Shown here piece after piece: positions 51,171 through 60,715 of a stretch of DNA of 64,000 bases. The DNA lies in the NCBI GenBank assembly GCA_030522415.1, contig CM060113.1, positions 3,427,467-3,491,466 on the forward strand. The letters are read 5' to 3'. The stretch's first letter is position 1; the number at the start of each line of letters is the position of its first letter. A program made the position numbers and the translations under genes. This DNA is from Channallabes apus. Its lineage: Eukaryota; Chordata; Actinopteri; Siluriformes; Clariidae. A model generated the notes under the pieces. The model searched no databases, was not told the DNA's origin, and saw only the letters and a program-made list of their open reading frames with translations.

Positions 51171-51610
51171 CCTCTTCATCCATCGTTCCTCGTCCTCGTT
51201 CACGACGCACCACGTGTCCCGAGCAGCAGATGCCGGCGTGCATATGGCCGCTGTCGTTAAAGTGACACGTCTCCGAGTGCATCTCTCCATACTCCGCTGG
51301 TCCGTCACCTCGAGAGACGAAAGAAAAGACAAGAAGACACGAACGCCACGAAGAACCGTCATGCCAAGACAGAAGAAGACGAAAGACAGAGGGACTCGAG
51401 TTAGGAAAGGAGTGCGCCCTTTTATATTAGCTTCATAGCAACACTTCATTAATTTCTGTCGAGCCGTTAACACCGAGCCGAGAGAGCCGGGCTCTTCTGA
51501 TAGATCGCTTCTTAATTAACAGCTGCACTGTGGAGTCTGGAGCTCACCAGTGCATTATTGGATATTTTCCTCCGCTGGGCAAACTATCCAATTTGCTAAT
51601 GCTAAGAAAA
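51171..51610. other. candidate conserved non-coding block
   Basis: Unique GC-richer sequence with CACGACGCACCACGTGTCCC, GCGTGCATATGGCCGCTGTC, CTTCTTAATTAACAGCTGCA and CTATCCAATTTGCTAATGCT. The CANNTG and TAATTA-type words and the absence of repeats suggest a regulatory element. The frames across it are not protein-like. Confidence 0.3.
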
Positions 51611-51616
51611 AATTGC

Positions 51617-51639
51617 GAGAGAGAGAAAGAGAGAGAGAG

Positions 51640-51676
<37 letters not shown>
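51617..51676. repeat. (GA)n microsatellite
   Basis: A GA run with AAA and TACA interruptions. Confidence 0.95.
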
Positions 51677-51678
<2 letters not shown>

Positions 51679-51802
51679 TACTCTCAGATCTTCAAAGTGA
51701 GTTTAGATGTTGCGTTATCTTCACACAATCTCAGGAACAAAAAAATGAACCGATGATCACATTATGAATCTGCTCTGACATCTCTACATGCCCTGATCAA
51801 CT

Positions 51803-51805
<3 letters not shown>

Positions 51806-51834
<29 letters not shown>
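51806..51834. repeat. (CA)n microsatellite
   Basis: An uninterrupted CA run. Confidence 0.97.
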
Positions 51835-51837
<3 letters not shown>

Positions 51838-51940
51838 CCCCACGAGCAAGCGATGCTCTCCATTATCGTTAAGAAAATGTCATCTTCTTTTAATTAGACC
51901 AAATCATTAGAAGGAAAAGGAATATTATATTCTGTGATGG

Positions 51941-52140
51941 ATTCTGGATTCTGATTGGTCAATGGGTGTGTGTGTGTGTGTGTGTATATACTGTAGATTG
52001 GTGGAAGATTTATTTATTTTTAACAAAATGAGACTTAAATGAAACATTTATGTAGCACTTATAGAAGGAGCCTCCAGTCTGAGAGTTAATCCTGACTCTT
52101 TATAGCTGCTGTAACATAAGCGATACATGTTTCTCAGATA
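51941..52140 (+). repeat. dispersed repeat, copy 2
   Basis: ATTCTGGATTCTGATTGG at the left and AGAAGGAGCCTCCAGTCT about 120 bases later match copy 1 at 2411-2700 in order and orientation. A (GT)n run sits between, at about 51966-51985. The class is unknown. Confidence 0.6.
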
Positions 52141-52182
52141 TTAAACATAAGTAGAAACAGAAAATATGTGTAAATACTTTAA

Positions 52183-52460
52183 AGGGGACATATGATAAAC
52201 TAATTATAAAAAAAAATCATCAGTTTTAGGTATTTATGTGGAAAACAAACAAACAAACAAAAAACGCTTTTTTTGTCCTTTTTCTATTGATGATTTTTTT
52301 AAACAAGCTAGTTAGATTTTCAACCTAATGTGACCTAGGGTTAGGGTTAGGGTTAGTGGAGTTTAATGTATGGAAATGTTCATTAACGCACACACACACA
52401 CTGTGGAGGAGCTCTGAGACCTGGGCTAACTTTTTAAAGAAATAGTAATATATGGGACCT
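52183..52460. mobile_element. TTAA-flanked MITE
   Basis: The ends AGGGGACATAT and ATATGGGACCT are imperfect inverted repeats. TTAA is present at 52179-52182 and 52461-52464. It resembles the interrupted element at 26473. The 278-base element has no coding capacity. It contains three TTAGGG units. Confidence 0.65.
52336..52356. repeat. short telomere-like (TTAGGG)n
   Basis: Three TTAGGG units plus partial flanks, inside the MITE; too short to be telomeric. Confidence 0.9.
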
Positions 52461-52464
52461 TTAA

Positions 52465-53100
52465 CACATAAAAACATGGCAAATTGCTGTGTTGTAAGAA
52501 GAACATTGTTGATTATTTTCCTATAACAGCGAAACACCGTGAGTTTTTATTCCTTATGTGTCACATCACAGATGAGGTCGGACCACACCTGCTTATACAT
52601 CACATGGTACGCGAGCGATGTCTTCAGTTTCCTCCCACACGGCGTCTAACAGCTCTGTGCTTCTGCCTAAACAATGGCAAATAAAAGTCACACAACGTTA
52701 CTCTTCAGGCAAAGTGACTCGCCCTAGAAAAGGTCATGAAAAGGTCATGGTGGCACAGTTTCAGGGTTTCCTGTATGCAGGCCGTGTGTACGGCCGCAGT
52801 CTCCAGATGTGTGCGATGTAACGTGTTTTTAGAGTGTGTAGTGTGTGTGTGTAATGTATGTGTGTGTGTGTAGAGTGTTGGAATCACAGAGTGACAGTAT
52901 TGGGGTCATGTGTGTGTGTGTGTGTGTGTGTGCTCAGAAACAGGATGACATGATAATAATAGAAATCAGTCGAGACGAAAGTGAGAAGAATGAAATGAAT
53001 CACTGAATGAATCAGTTAATGATTGATTCAGTAAATCAGTGAATCATTTACACTATTTGATTCACAACACATGTGGAATCTGTTCTGCTGAGGAATCTGA

Positions 53101-53106
<6 letters not shown>
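52465..53106. other. non-coding, no recognised feature
   Basis: It includes (GT)n runs near 52843-52871 and 52909-52931. No gene or named repeat is evident. Confidence 0.5.
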
Positions 53107-53159
<53 letters not shown>

Positions 53160-53161
53160 AC
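53107..53161. repeat. (TC)n(AC)n compound microsatellite
   Basis: About 14 TC units followed by about 13 CA units. Confidence 0.97.
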
Positions 53162-53173
53162 TCCAGTATGTAT

Positions 53174-53188
53174 CCCCACCTCATATCT
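53174..53188. repeat. SINE target-site duplication, left
   Basis: CCCCACCTCATATCT, repeated exactly at 53565-53579. Confidence 0.92.
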
Positions 53189-53564
53189 TCATTCATTCAT
53201 TTTCTATACCGCTTAATCCTGTGTTCAGGGTCGCGGGGGGCCTGGAGCCTATCCCAGGAGACTTCGGGCACTAGGCGGGGTACACCCTGGACAGGGTGCC
53301 AATCCATCGCAGGGCACACACACACACATACACACACTCACACACCCAATCACACACTACGGGCAATTTCGGAACGCCAATTAGCCTAACCCGCATATCT
53401 TTGGACTGTGGGAGGAAACCGGAGTACCCGGAGGAAACCCACCAAGCACGGGGAGAACATGCAAACTCCATGCACACAGAGACGGGAATCGAGCCTGGCC
53501 GGGGAATCGAACCCAGACCCTGGAGGTGCAAGGCGACAGTGCTAACCACTACACCACCGCGCCG
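53189..53564 (-). mobile_element. tRNA-derived SINE, young full-length copy (Mermaid-like)
   Basis: The reverse complement of the family copies at 7828 and 38798 and almost identical to the copy at 49820. It is bracketed by a perfect 15-bp target duplication. The CA stretch within it is expanded relative to the other copies. Confidence 0.93.
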
Positions 53565-53579
53565 CCCCACCTCATATCT
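53565..53579. repeat. SINE target-site duplication, right
   Basis: An exact copy of the 15-base word at 53174-53188. Confidence 0.92.
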
Positions 53580-53599
53580 ATTGTTCTAATTTCTAAATC

Positions 53600-55178
53600 T
53601 GAATAAGAATCAGAATCAGAAAGAGTTTTATTGCCAAGTACGCTTGCACGTACAAGGAATTTGTTTTAGTGACGGAGCTTCCAGAACAAAAAATACAAAT
53701 GACAAGACAAAAACAGCATGACGCAAAAAAAAAAAAGAATTTTTTTTTAAATGGTTGACATCAAATGGAGTACGATGTGAGATACTTTTAAATAAGTTAC
53801 ATCAATATCTGAAGTCTGTGGTATTATACAGTATATTGCACAGTGGTGTTGTACACAATATTGCACATATATTTATTGACCGTTTGAATGATGTTTATCT
53901 GTTAAGGAGGTAGATTGCCTGGGGGAAAAAACTGTTCTTATGCCTGACTGTCCTGGTGTTCGGTGCTCTGTAGCGTCGACCCGATGGCAAAAGTTCAAAA
54001 AGAAGGTGGCTTGGGTGTGAGGGGTCCAAAGTGATATTCCGTGCCCTTTTCTTCACTCTGGATATGTACAGTTCTTGCAGCGTGGGCAGGGGAGTGCCAA
54101 TAATTCTTTCAGCAGTCCGAACCGTCCTTTGTAGTCTTCTGATGTCTGCTTTCGTAGCTGAGCCAAACCAGACAGTTATTGAAGTGCACAGGACGGATTC
54201 AATGACGGCTGAGTAGAACTGTGTGAGCAGCTCCTGTGGCAGGTTGAATTTCTTCAGCTGGCGAAGGAAATACAACCTCTGGTGGGCCTTTTTAACAATG
54301 GAGTCAATGTGAATGTCCCACTTCAGGTCCTGAGAGATGGTCGTGCCCAGGAACCGGAATGACTCCACTGCCGTCACAGTGCTGTTCATGATGGTGAGTG
54401 GGGGAAGTGCAGGTGGGTTTCTCCTGAAGTCCACGATCATCTCCACTGTTTTGAGCGTGTTTAGCTCCAGGTTGTTGTGACTGCACCAGACAGCCAACTG
54501 CTTGACCTCCCTTCTGTATGCAGACTCGTCACCGTCCTGGATGAGGCCGATGATTGTAGTGTCATCTGCAAATTTCAGGAGCTTGACAGTGGGGTCTGTG
54601 GAGGTGCAGTCGTTGGTGTAGATGGAGAAGAGCAGTGGGGAGAGAACGCAACCCTGAGGGGCTCCAGTATTGGTGGTGTGACTGTTGGATATGAATTTTC
54701 CCAGTTTCACTAGCTGCTGCCTGTCTGTCAGAAAGCTGGTGATCCAGTGACAGATAGAGCTAGGAACAGAGAGCTGGTTTAATTTGGTCTGAAGCAGTGC
54801 TGGGATGATCGTATTAAAAGCTGATGAAAAGTCTATAATCAAGACCCTTGCATAAGCCCCTGGTTTGTCCAGATGTTGAAGGATGAAGTGCAGTCCCATA
54901 TTAACTGCATCATCAACAGACCTGTTTGCTCTATAAGCAAACTGCAGGGGGTCCAGTAAGGGTCCTGTGATGTCCCTCAGATAGGCCAACACCAGTCTTT
55001 CAAATGACTTCATGACCACAGATGTTAGGGCAACTGGTCTGTAGTCATTAAGTCCTGTGATTTTAGTTTTTTTTTGGAATGGGGATGATTGTGGAACGTT
55101 TAAAGCACAAAGGCACTTCACATTGTTCCAGTGATCTGTTGAAGATCTGTGTGAAAATGGGCGCCAGCTGAAGTGCTT
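53600..55178 (-). mobile_element. 5'-truncated LINE, Rex1/L2-type
   Basis: On the minus strand the element starts abruptly at about 55178 within the reverse transcriptase region. It carries an open 408-codon frame and ends near 53600 in a 3' region with CTTGGCAATAAAACTCTTTC and short tandem TTCTGA units. Short tandem 3' repeats and heavy 5' truncation are typical of CR1/L2/Rex1-group LINEs. The apurinic-type endonuclease part is absent. The intact frame suggests a fairly recent insertion. Confidence 0.9.
53895..55178 (-). pseudogene. LINE reverse transcriptase, truncated, with one frameshift
   Basis: From 55121 the frame is open for 408 residues. LNDYRPVALTSVVMKSFERL lies at residues 24-43. 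LIIDFSSAFNTI, with the first catalytic Asp, is at about 94-105, GAPQGCVLSPLLF at 153-165, and LKFADDTT, with the FADD catalytic pair, at 182-189. The C-terminal block LPSGRRYRAPNTRT, FFPQAIYLLNR ends the protein. Upstream, 55178-55080 encodes [20 protein letters not shown] in another frame. The switch falls in a run of nine A (minus strand, 55067-55075), where eight would keep the frame. The N-terminal endonuclease is missing, so the element cannot move by itself. Confidence 0.92.
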
Positions 55179-55289
55179 ACTGAAGATAAATGAACTATTA
55201 CTCTACAATAGACTTTATCTACAAGAGATTAAATATTAATAAAAATGCTTTATTAAACATCTGAGGGGCAATAATGTGTCAAGTTTGGC
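55179..55289. other. non-coding
   Basis: AT-rich flank of the LINE. Confidence 0.6.
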
Positions 55290-55625
55290 AACTGAGTGAG
55301 AGAGAGAGAGAGAGAGTGAGTGAGAGAGAGAGAGAGGGGGGGGGGTGTGTGATGAAAAATAATGACAGAGAAAATTTAAGCATGTGACAGAGAGACAATC
55401 AGAGAAAAAATAAACAAGAAATACAAACATGTACAAAGTGTGTGTGAACGAGAGAGAGATTTGAATAGAAAAAGTGATGGAGAGAAAGACAGATTAAAAA
55501 AAGAGACAGGAGGTGAAGTTACAGACAGAGAGGAATAGAAACAAGATAGAGAGACAGAGGAAGACAAACAGGAGAAAAGACAGAGAGAGAGAGAGAGATA
55601 AACAGAATGACAGACAAAAGTGAAG

Positions 55626-55634
<9 letters not shown>
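55290..55634 (+). repeat. GA-rich purine tract
   Basis: GAGAGA-rich sequence with a poly-G run at 55335-55345 and few pyrimidines. No coding potential. Confidence 0.85.

Positions 55635-55691
<57 letters not shown>
55635..55691. repeat. (TAGA)n microsatellite
   Basis: About 14 TAGA units after a short TA run. Confidence 0.97.
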
Positions 55692-55704
55692 TGAAAAAGA
55701 TTCA

Positions 55705-55770
55705 TGTGCTTTATTGACAAATATTTACATTCGTGTTGCCAAAGTTTAGAAAACTTACAAGAATAAAAAC
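55705..55770. repeat. dispersed repeat, copy 2
   Basis: TGCTTTATTGACAAATATTT and CATTCGTGTTGCCAAAG match the repeat at 47818. Confidence 0.5.
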
Positions 55771-55848
55771 AAACAAAAATTATTTCTCACTCCCTTTTTT
55801 GCTCTCTCGTTCTCTCTGTCCCTTTTGCTCTCTTTTGCTCCATTTCTC

Positions 55849-55884
55849 CAGCCCCCCCCCTCCCCCCCCTCCCCCCCTCTCTCT
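55849..55884. repeat. C-rich (CCCCCCCT)n tract
   Basis: Three poly-C runs separated by single T, then (CT)n. Confidence 0.95.
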
Positions 55885-55899
55885 GCCATACAATTTGAT

Positions 55900-56007
55900 T
55901 AGAGTCAGTTTTGAATAATACTCAAACCAGGCAAATCATTCACCTGCCGAGCTTCTGTTCAACCTCCAGGGTTTTATCCTCTCATTCAGTCATTACTGAC
56001 ACCCGCC

Positions 56008-56066
<59 letters not shown>

Positions 56067-56270
56067 CATTAATTACACAAGAGTTTGGATGTCCTCTTTA
56101 GATTAGAAGTGTTCGTCCTGGTGTGAGCAGGTGGACTCGGATTTCGAGCGCCGCAGCAGGACGTCGCACGATGATGACATCACACGTGTAATTAATGAGA
56201 CCCCAGGCTGGGATAATTCGCCTTGTAACAAACCCTTATCACGGAGATCACCTTGTCTGCAAAGTCGTAC
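55900..56270. other. candidate conserved non-coding block with an internal CA repeat
   Basis: GGCAAATCATTCACCTGCCG on the left and GGACGTCGCACGATGATGAC, ACACGTGTAATTAATGAGAC and AGGCTGGGATAATTCGCC on the right flank a CA run at 56010-56063. The sequence is unique and not coding. Regulatory function is an inference. Confidence 0.3.
56010..56063. repeat. (CA)n microsatellite
   Basis: An uninterrupted CA run of about 54 bases. Confidence 0.98.
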
Positions 56271-56276
56271 TACATC

Positions 56277-56314
56277 ACACACACACACACCCACACACAC
56301 ACACACACACACAC
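56277..56314. repeat. (CA)n microsatellite
   Basis: A CA run with one CCC interruption. Confidence 0.95.
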
Positions 56315-56430
56315 CTGCTTTCTATTCTCTCAGTCTTTTTTCTCTCTCTCTCTGTTTGTCCCTGTCCAGTTCTTTCTTAAATAAACAACAGCACACAAAT
56401 GACCTCTCATTCTCTCCTACACACTTACAC

Positions 56431-56490
56431 AACACACACACACACAACACATATATATATATATGTATGTGTGTGTGTGTGTGTGTGTGT
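56431..56490. repeat. (CA)n(AT)n(GT)n compound microsatellite
   Basis: CA, then TATATATA, then GT runs: a self-complementary compound tract. Confidence 0.95.
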
Positions 56491-56912
56491 GCATCGATAT
56501 TAAAGCCCTGAACTTAACCAGAGTGTATGATGCTCAGGGTGAATTCATCTCGTGATGAATTATTCATCTCCAGCCTTCACCCAGCAGATTTCAATTCCGT
56601 CAGAATAAAAAAGAGAGAGAGAGAGAGAAATAGAAAAGAACAGAAGTGTGTGTGACACGCCAGCAGTGTGTCCATGTGTGTATCAGATGACCAGCCTTCT
56701 GCCTGCGTGCATGTATTAGTTTCAGAAAAAAATCTCATTTCGGGAAGCGAGTAAGATCATCACTACTGAAAAGCAAGAAAAAATATAGCAGATGCTCCTT
56801 TCTTTCTTTCTTTTTTTCTTTCTTTCTTTACTAGGTATATATCCTAATATAAACTGTCAAAGGATACCCAAAAATTGGGGTGAAAGTTGTTTTAAATTCA
56901 TGTTCGTGGTAC

Positions 56913-57492
56913 TACAGTGCCATAAAAAAGTACTCGCCCGTCCTGATTTTCTTTCTTTTCTTTTTTTTTTTTTTTGCATATTCTTCACACAAATGATCGA
57001 GATCATCAAACTAATTTTAACATTACACAAACATAACCTCATTAAATTAAAAAAATGCAGTTTTTAAAGGATTATTTAATTTATTAACAGAAAAACAGCT
57101 GTACAAACCATGACTTCATGATTTGCGTTTAATTTTGTCAGATGGTAAGTGATTTCTTGATTCAACAAGACTGACAGTAATCAGGTCTGGGTGTGACAAG
57201 TGAAATTTGACTTTCAGCTTTCCAAAAAAAAAGGGGGGGGGGGTAATCATAGTTCTTTCATGATTTTGCAATAAAGTTTTCACATAGGGTCAGCAAGGTT
57301 TGGACCGGGCAGCTTTTATTTTTTTTCTTAATAAATCATGATTTTAAAAAAAATGCATTTTGTATTCACTCAGGTTATCTTTGTGTAAAACTAATTGTTT
57401 TGGATGATTTAAATCACTTGAGTGACAAATATGCAACAGAATATATATATAAAAAATAATTAGGAAGGGCAAATACTTTTTACAGCACTGTA
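56913..57492. mobile_element. Tc1/mariner-type MITE
   Basis: The left end TACAGTGCCATAAAAAAGTA and the reverse-complemented right end TACAGTGCTGTAAAAAGTAT continue as matching inverted repeats for about 37 bases (CTCGCCC.TCCTGATT against TTGCCCTTCCTAATT). The ends carry TA, the Tc1/mariner target. At 580 bases it has no transposase frame. A poly-G run (57233-57242) and a T run lie inside. Confidence 0.85.
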
Positions 57493-57566
57493 AGTATAAT
57501 TTGTATAATTATAATTAATAGCTATACACACAAACAGCACCCAAAAGACCTCTCATTATCTCCCAA

Positions 57567-57592
57567 ACACACACACACACACACACACACAC
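57567..57592. repeat. (CA)n microsatellite
   Basis: An uninterrupted CA run. Confidence 0.97.
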
Positions 57593-57733
57593 CTGATCTG
57601 ATCACATCCAAGCTGCCTTGGACTTCAAAGTCTTAGTCTCAGTTTGGTTTTGATTATTTTTGTTAATTAAGCGCCAGTTTCTTTTTTATTAATTTAACTA
57701 GTTTGTTCTTTTTTATTGATCTCTGTTCTGTCC

Positions 57734-57764
<31 letters not shown>
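57734..57764. repeat. (CTAT)n microsatellite
   Basis: About seven CTAT units. Confidence 0.97.
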
Positions 57765-58140
57765 ATACTGTGCAAAAGTCTTGACCCTCAGCATCATTTC
57801 TTCATATTTTGCTTCCTTAGAGACAGATGTTCTTGTATTTTTAATGTAGTCTGAGTTCTACTTCTCCAGGCTTCCTGAAGGACTTCTACAGCAAGGTTTT
57901 GTCTCTCATAAGTCTCATAAGTCCAGTCCCTGTACCTGAGCAGTTTCAGAGAAGTGTTTTTATTTGTTAAGCCACACAGTGACCTAAGAATCTTTCAAGC
58001 ATAATAAAAATGACCCAGTGAGAAACAGGTGCAGTTGATTACAGATGATCAGGTGGTGATTAGTTTACTGCTGACACTGAGGGGTTGGAACAGACGAGAG
58101 GGGAAATGAGGTCGCTGAGGATCTTACATAAACAACAAAC
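57765..58140. repeat. dispersed repeat, probable DNA transposon fragment
   Basis: AATACTGTGCAAAAGTCTTG is the typical left end of a common fish DNA-transposon family, known from memory. AGGCTTCCTGAAGGACTTC follows. The right end was not identified. Confidence 0.45.
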
Positions 58141-58381
58141 TACACAAACTGTATCTTTTGGCTCTTTCCAGGAAAAACATTTTCTTCATGTTTATTTCCT
58201 TTAATCTACAGCATTTAATATATAGAGAATTAAAGATTAATAAAGCTTTTTGAATGTTAAATCTTGAAAGATATTTTACAGTTTGTGTCACTTAGCAACC
58301 CTGACAACAAACAGTTCTGATATAAATGTGCTTGTTTGTTTGTTTGTTTGTTCTGGTTACTTCCATATAATTCCATTTGGA

Positions 58382-58592
58382 AAAATAAATAAATAAATAA
58401 ATACATACATTTAGGCAGACGCTCTTATCCAGAGTGACTTACATTTTTATCTCATTACACATCTGAGCAGTTGAGGGTTAAGGGCCTTGCTCAAGGGCCC
58501 AACAGTGGCAACTTGGTGGTTGTGGGGTTTGAACCTGGGATCTTCCGAACCGTAGTCCAATGCCTTAACCACTGAGCTACACCTGGTCCATA
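58382..58592 (-). mobile_element. tRNA-derived SINE, family B
   Basis: On the minus strand the head is GTGTAGCTCAGTGGTTAAGG (A box) with CCCAGGTTCAAACCCC (B box). The body contains CCAAGTTGCCACTGTTGGGC and CCTTGAGCAAGGCCCTTAAC, nearly the same as in family A. The tail is AAGTCACTCTGGATAAGAGC, GTCTGCCTAAATG and a TTTA run. The body is shared with family A, but head and tail differ. Confidence 0.88.
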
Positions 58593-58796
58593 TAAATAAA
58601 TAAATAACTCAAATTTCATAGGCTTTTCATATTTCATTTGTTTAAATCTCATTGTGCAATTTTAATAGTCTTTACATTTACATTTGAAATTGTATATTTA
58701 TGTTTTGTTTAAGAGAATATTCTGGAGATTGAGCTTTGCTGAATATAAGGTGTGTTCTGATATCACAACTATCAAATAAGCCCCATTTATTTTTAA

Positions 58797-58827
58797 TGTA
58801 TTATTATTATTATTATTATTATTATTG

Positions 58828-58859
<32 letters not shown>

Positions 58860-58911
58860 GGTGGTGTGCTTCCTCTTATTAATAATAATAATAATAACAT
58901 GGTGCTTCCGC

Positions 58912-58958
<47 letters not shown>

Positions 58959-58980
58959 GTTGTTGTTGGTGTGCTCCCTC

Positions 58981-59020
<40 letters not shown>

Positions 59021-59044
59021 TAATAATAACAAGCGGAAGCACCA

Positions 59045-59077
<33 letters not shown>

Positions 59078-59117
59078 GAGGGAGCACACCACCACCACTA
59101 CCAACAACATTATTATT

Positions 59118-59149
<32 letters not shown>

Positions 59150-59220
59150 GGTGTGCTTCATGTTATTATTATTATTATTATTATTAGTAGTAGTATTGTT
59201 GTTGTTATTATTATTGTAAC
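58797..59220. repeat. palindromic trinucleotide-repeat block
   Basis: Arrays of ATT, GTT, GGT and their complements AAT, AAC, ACC alternate with a conserved 13-15-base spacer. Forward spacers are GTGTGCTTCCTCTT (58864), GGTGCTTCCGCTT (58901), GGTGTGCTCCCTCTT (58969) and GTGTGCTTCATGTT (59151). Inverted ones are AAGCGGAAGCACC (59031) and AAGAGGGAGCACACC (59076). The arms 58901-58982 and 59031-59090 are inverted copies and could form a long hairpin. The long frames on both strands are artefacts of three-base repeats. Confidence 0.95.
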
Positions 59221-59595
59221 TTTACCCACTTAATTAAATCATCTTTTTTATTATTAACACTCACATTGACATTCAGTCAGTTTGATTTCTACAAATCATT
59301 AATGGTGCTCTTGGTGTTTTCTAAACACCTCAGTCAAGTTAGCATGTTAGCTGTTAGTGAAAACAAACTGAGGTGTCAAACCAACCAATTAATTCTGCAA
59401 AACCATTTCAGTAAAACATCACAAACCACTTCCGCTTAAACATTTAAACACTATTACACTCGTAATAATCCATCACTGTATAATCTGTCCTGTCCCCAGC
59501 CTTAGCAAATCATTTTTCCCTAAAAGGCACCTCATGAGCTTTCAACATGCTGTCCAGTGAAGACATCAGAGCTTCTTATGCAGTGCATCTTCTTG
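59221..59595. other. non-coding, no recognised feature
   Basis: Unremarkable mixed sequence. Confidence 0.55.
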
Positions 59596-60000
59596 TATTA
59601 TGTCCTGTTGCTGACTCTTAGCTCCGCCTCCTTAATAGCAATGTGCTGTTTCGCAACTGAGACATGATATCTGATATCCTTTATGATGTTCGCCACAGCA
59701 ATCCAGACCGCGAGCTGCTCGACACGGGCTAGTGTAAGTGGGTGAATCTCGCCATGTCTCAGATTGATTGTTTTTGAAGAAATATGCAACAAACATGGAC
59801 TGATTTGAATCATCGTCCTACACTCCATTACACTGAGTCATCGCGTTATCAGCTGGTATATTTATGTATAATAAACTGGGGAACTCAGCGTACAGCGACG
59901 CTACGCATTAGAGCTCGTGGTGCATTTTGACGTGAATTATTCAGCACTCTGAAAATCATAAGAAGCTTCACACGTTGTTAAGTGACTAAGTGCATGAGCT
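59596..60000. other. candidate conserved non-coding block
   Basis: Unique sequence with CTCCTTAATAGCAATGTGCT, GATGTTCGCCACAGCAATCC, CAGATTGATTGTTTTTGAAG and GACGTGAATTATTCAGCACT. The 76-codon minus frame here is not protein-like. Regulatory function is an inference. Confidence 0.3.
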
Positions 60001-60002
60001 TG

Positions 60003-60040
60003 ATGATGATGGTGATGATGATGGTGATGACGGTATGATG
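60003..60040. repeat. (GAT)n-type repeat
   Basis: GATGAT units with GGT changes. Confidence 0.9.
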
Positions 60041-60532
60041 AAATCAGGGAGTCCCTGCTTGCATAACATCCGCCAGCACGTCCAGATTTAGCACAGCTCT
60101 ATTAAGGGCGAGTCTCGTGGGTGTGTCGTCACGTCTCACCAAACCAAGTGAAATCCATGCTGAAGGACGACTAATGCTGAAGGATAAAAGTATTTCAAGG
60201 AAGAAAAGAAGAAAGAAAAAATGTAAAAAGAAATCCAAAATTTTTTACATGAAAAATAAATAAAATTAACATACAAAAATCCTATGTAATTCATTATAAA
60301 AAAAAAGAAAAGATCATTTAAAAATTTTATTTGTTTTCTAGTCTCTGTATTTTTGGGGGATGGGGGAGGGGCGTTGATTTCCAATTTAAATTCCCTATTT
60401 GCAATACATTGCAATAGAAAGAAAAAGGAAGCAAAATAAACTTTAAAAGACGGTTACTGGGCTTCCATGTGATGTAACGGGAATGTGTTCACCCTGTTAT
60501 CAGTATATTGTGAGGTTGTTTCCTGTGTGAAA

Positions 60533-60533
60533 G

Positions 60534-60566
<33 letters not shown>
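60533..60566. repeat. (CAT)n microsatellite
   Basis: About 11 CAT units. Confidence 0.97.
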
Positions 60567-60715
60567 CCTGTAGCTGGGAATCTAGAGAACTGATGGGGTG
60601 GATGTGATGCCCACCAACACTCTTACATGAATCATAGAGACATTAACCAATCATGGGCGACTCTGAGCTCACATGAATAAAAGGGATTAGATGATGCTTC
60701 CCTCTAAGTGTGTGA
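60567..60715 (+). mobile_element. old copy of SINE family C, body only
   Basis: CTAGAGAACTGATGGGGTGG, TTAACCAATCATGGGCGACT, CTGAGCTCACATGAATAAAA and CCCTCTAAGTGTGTGA follow the body of the SINE at 46813-47060 base for base with many changes. The tRNA head is missing. Confidence 0.6.

Noticed and set aside
52336..52356. Interstitial telomeric repeat from chromosome fusion
   Set aside because: Only three units, located inside a small MITE.
58698..59219. Frames of 117-129 codons rich in Asn, Ile, Leu or Thr
   Set aside because: They are translations of ATT/GTT/GGT trinucleotide arrays, with open frames on both strands at once.
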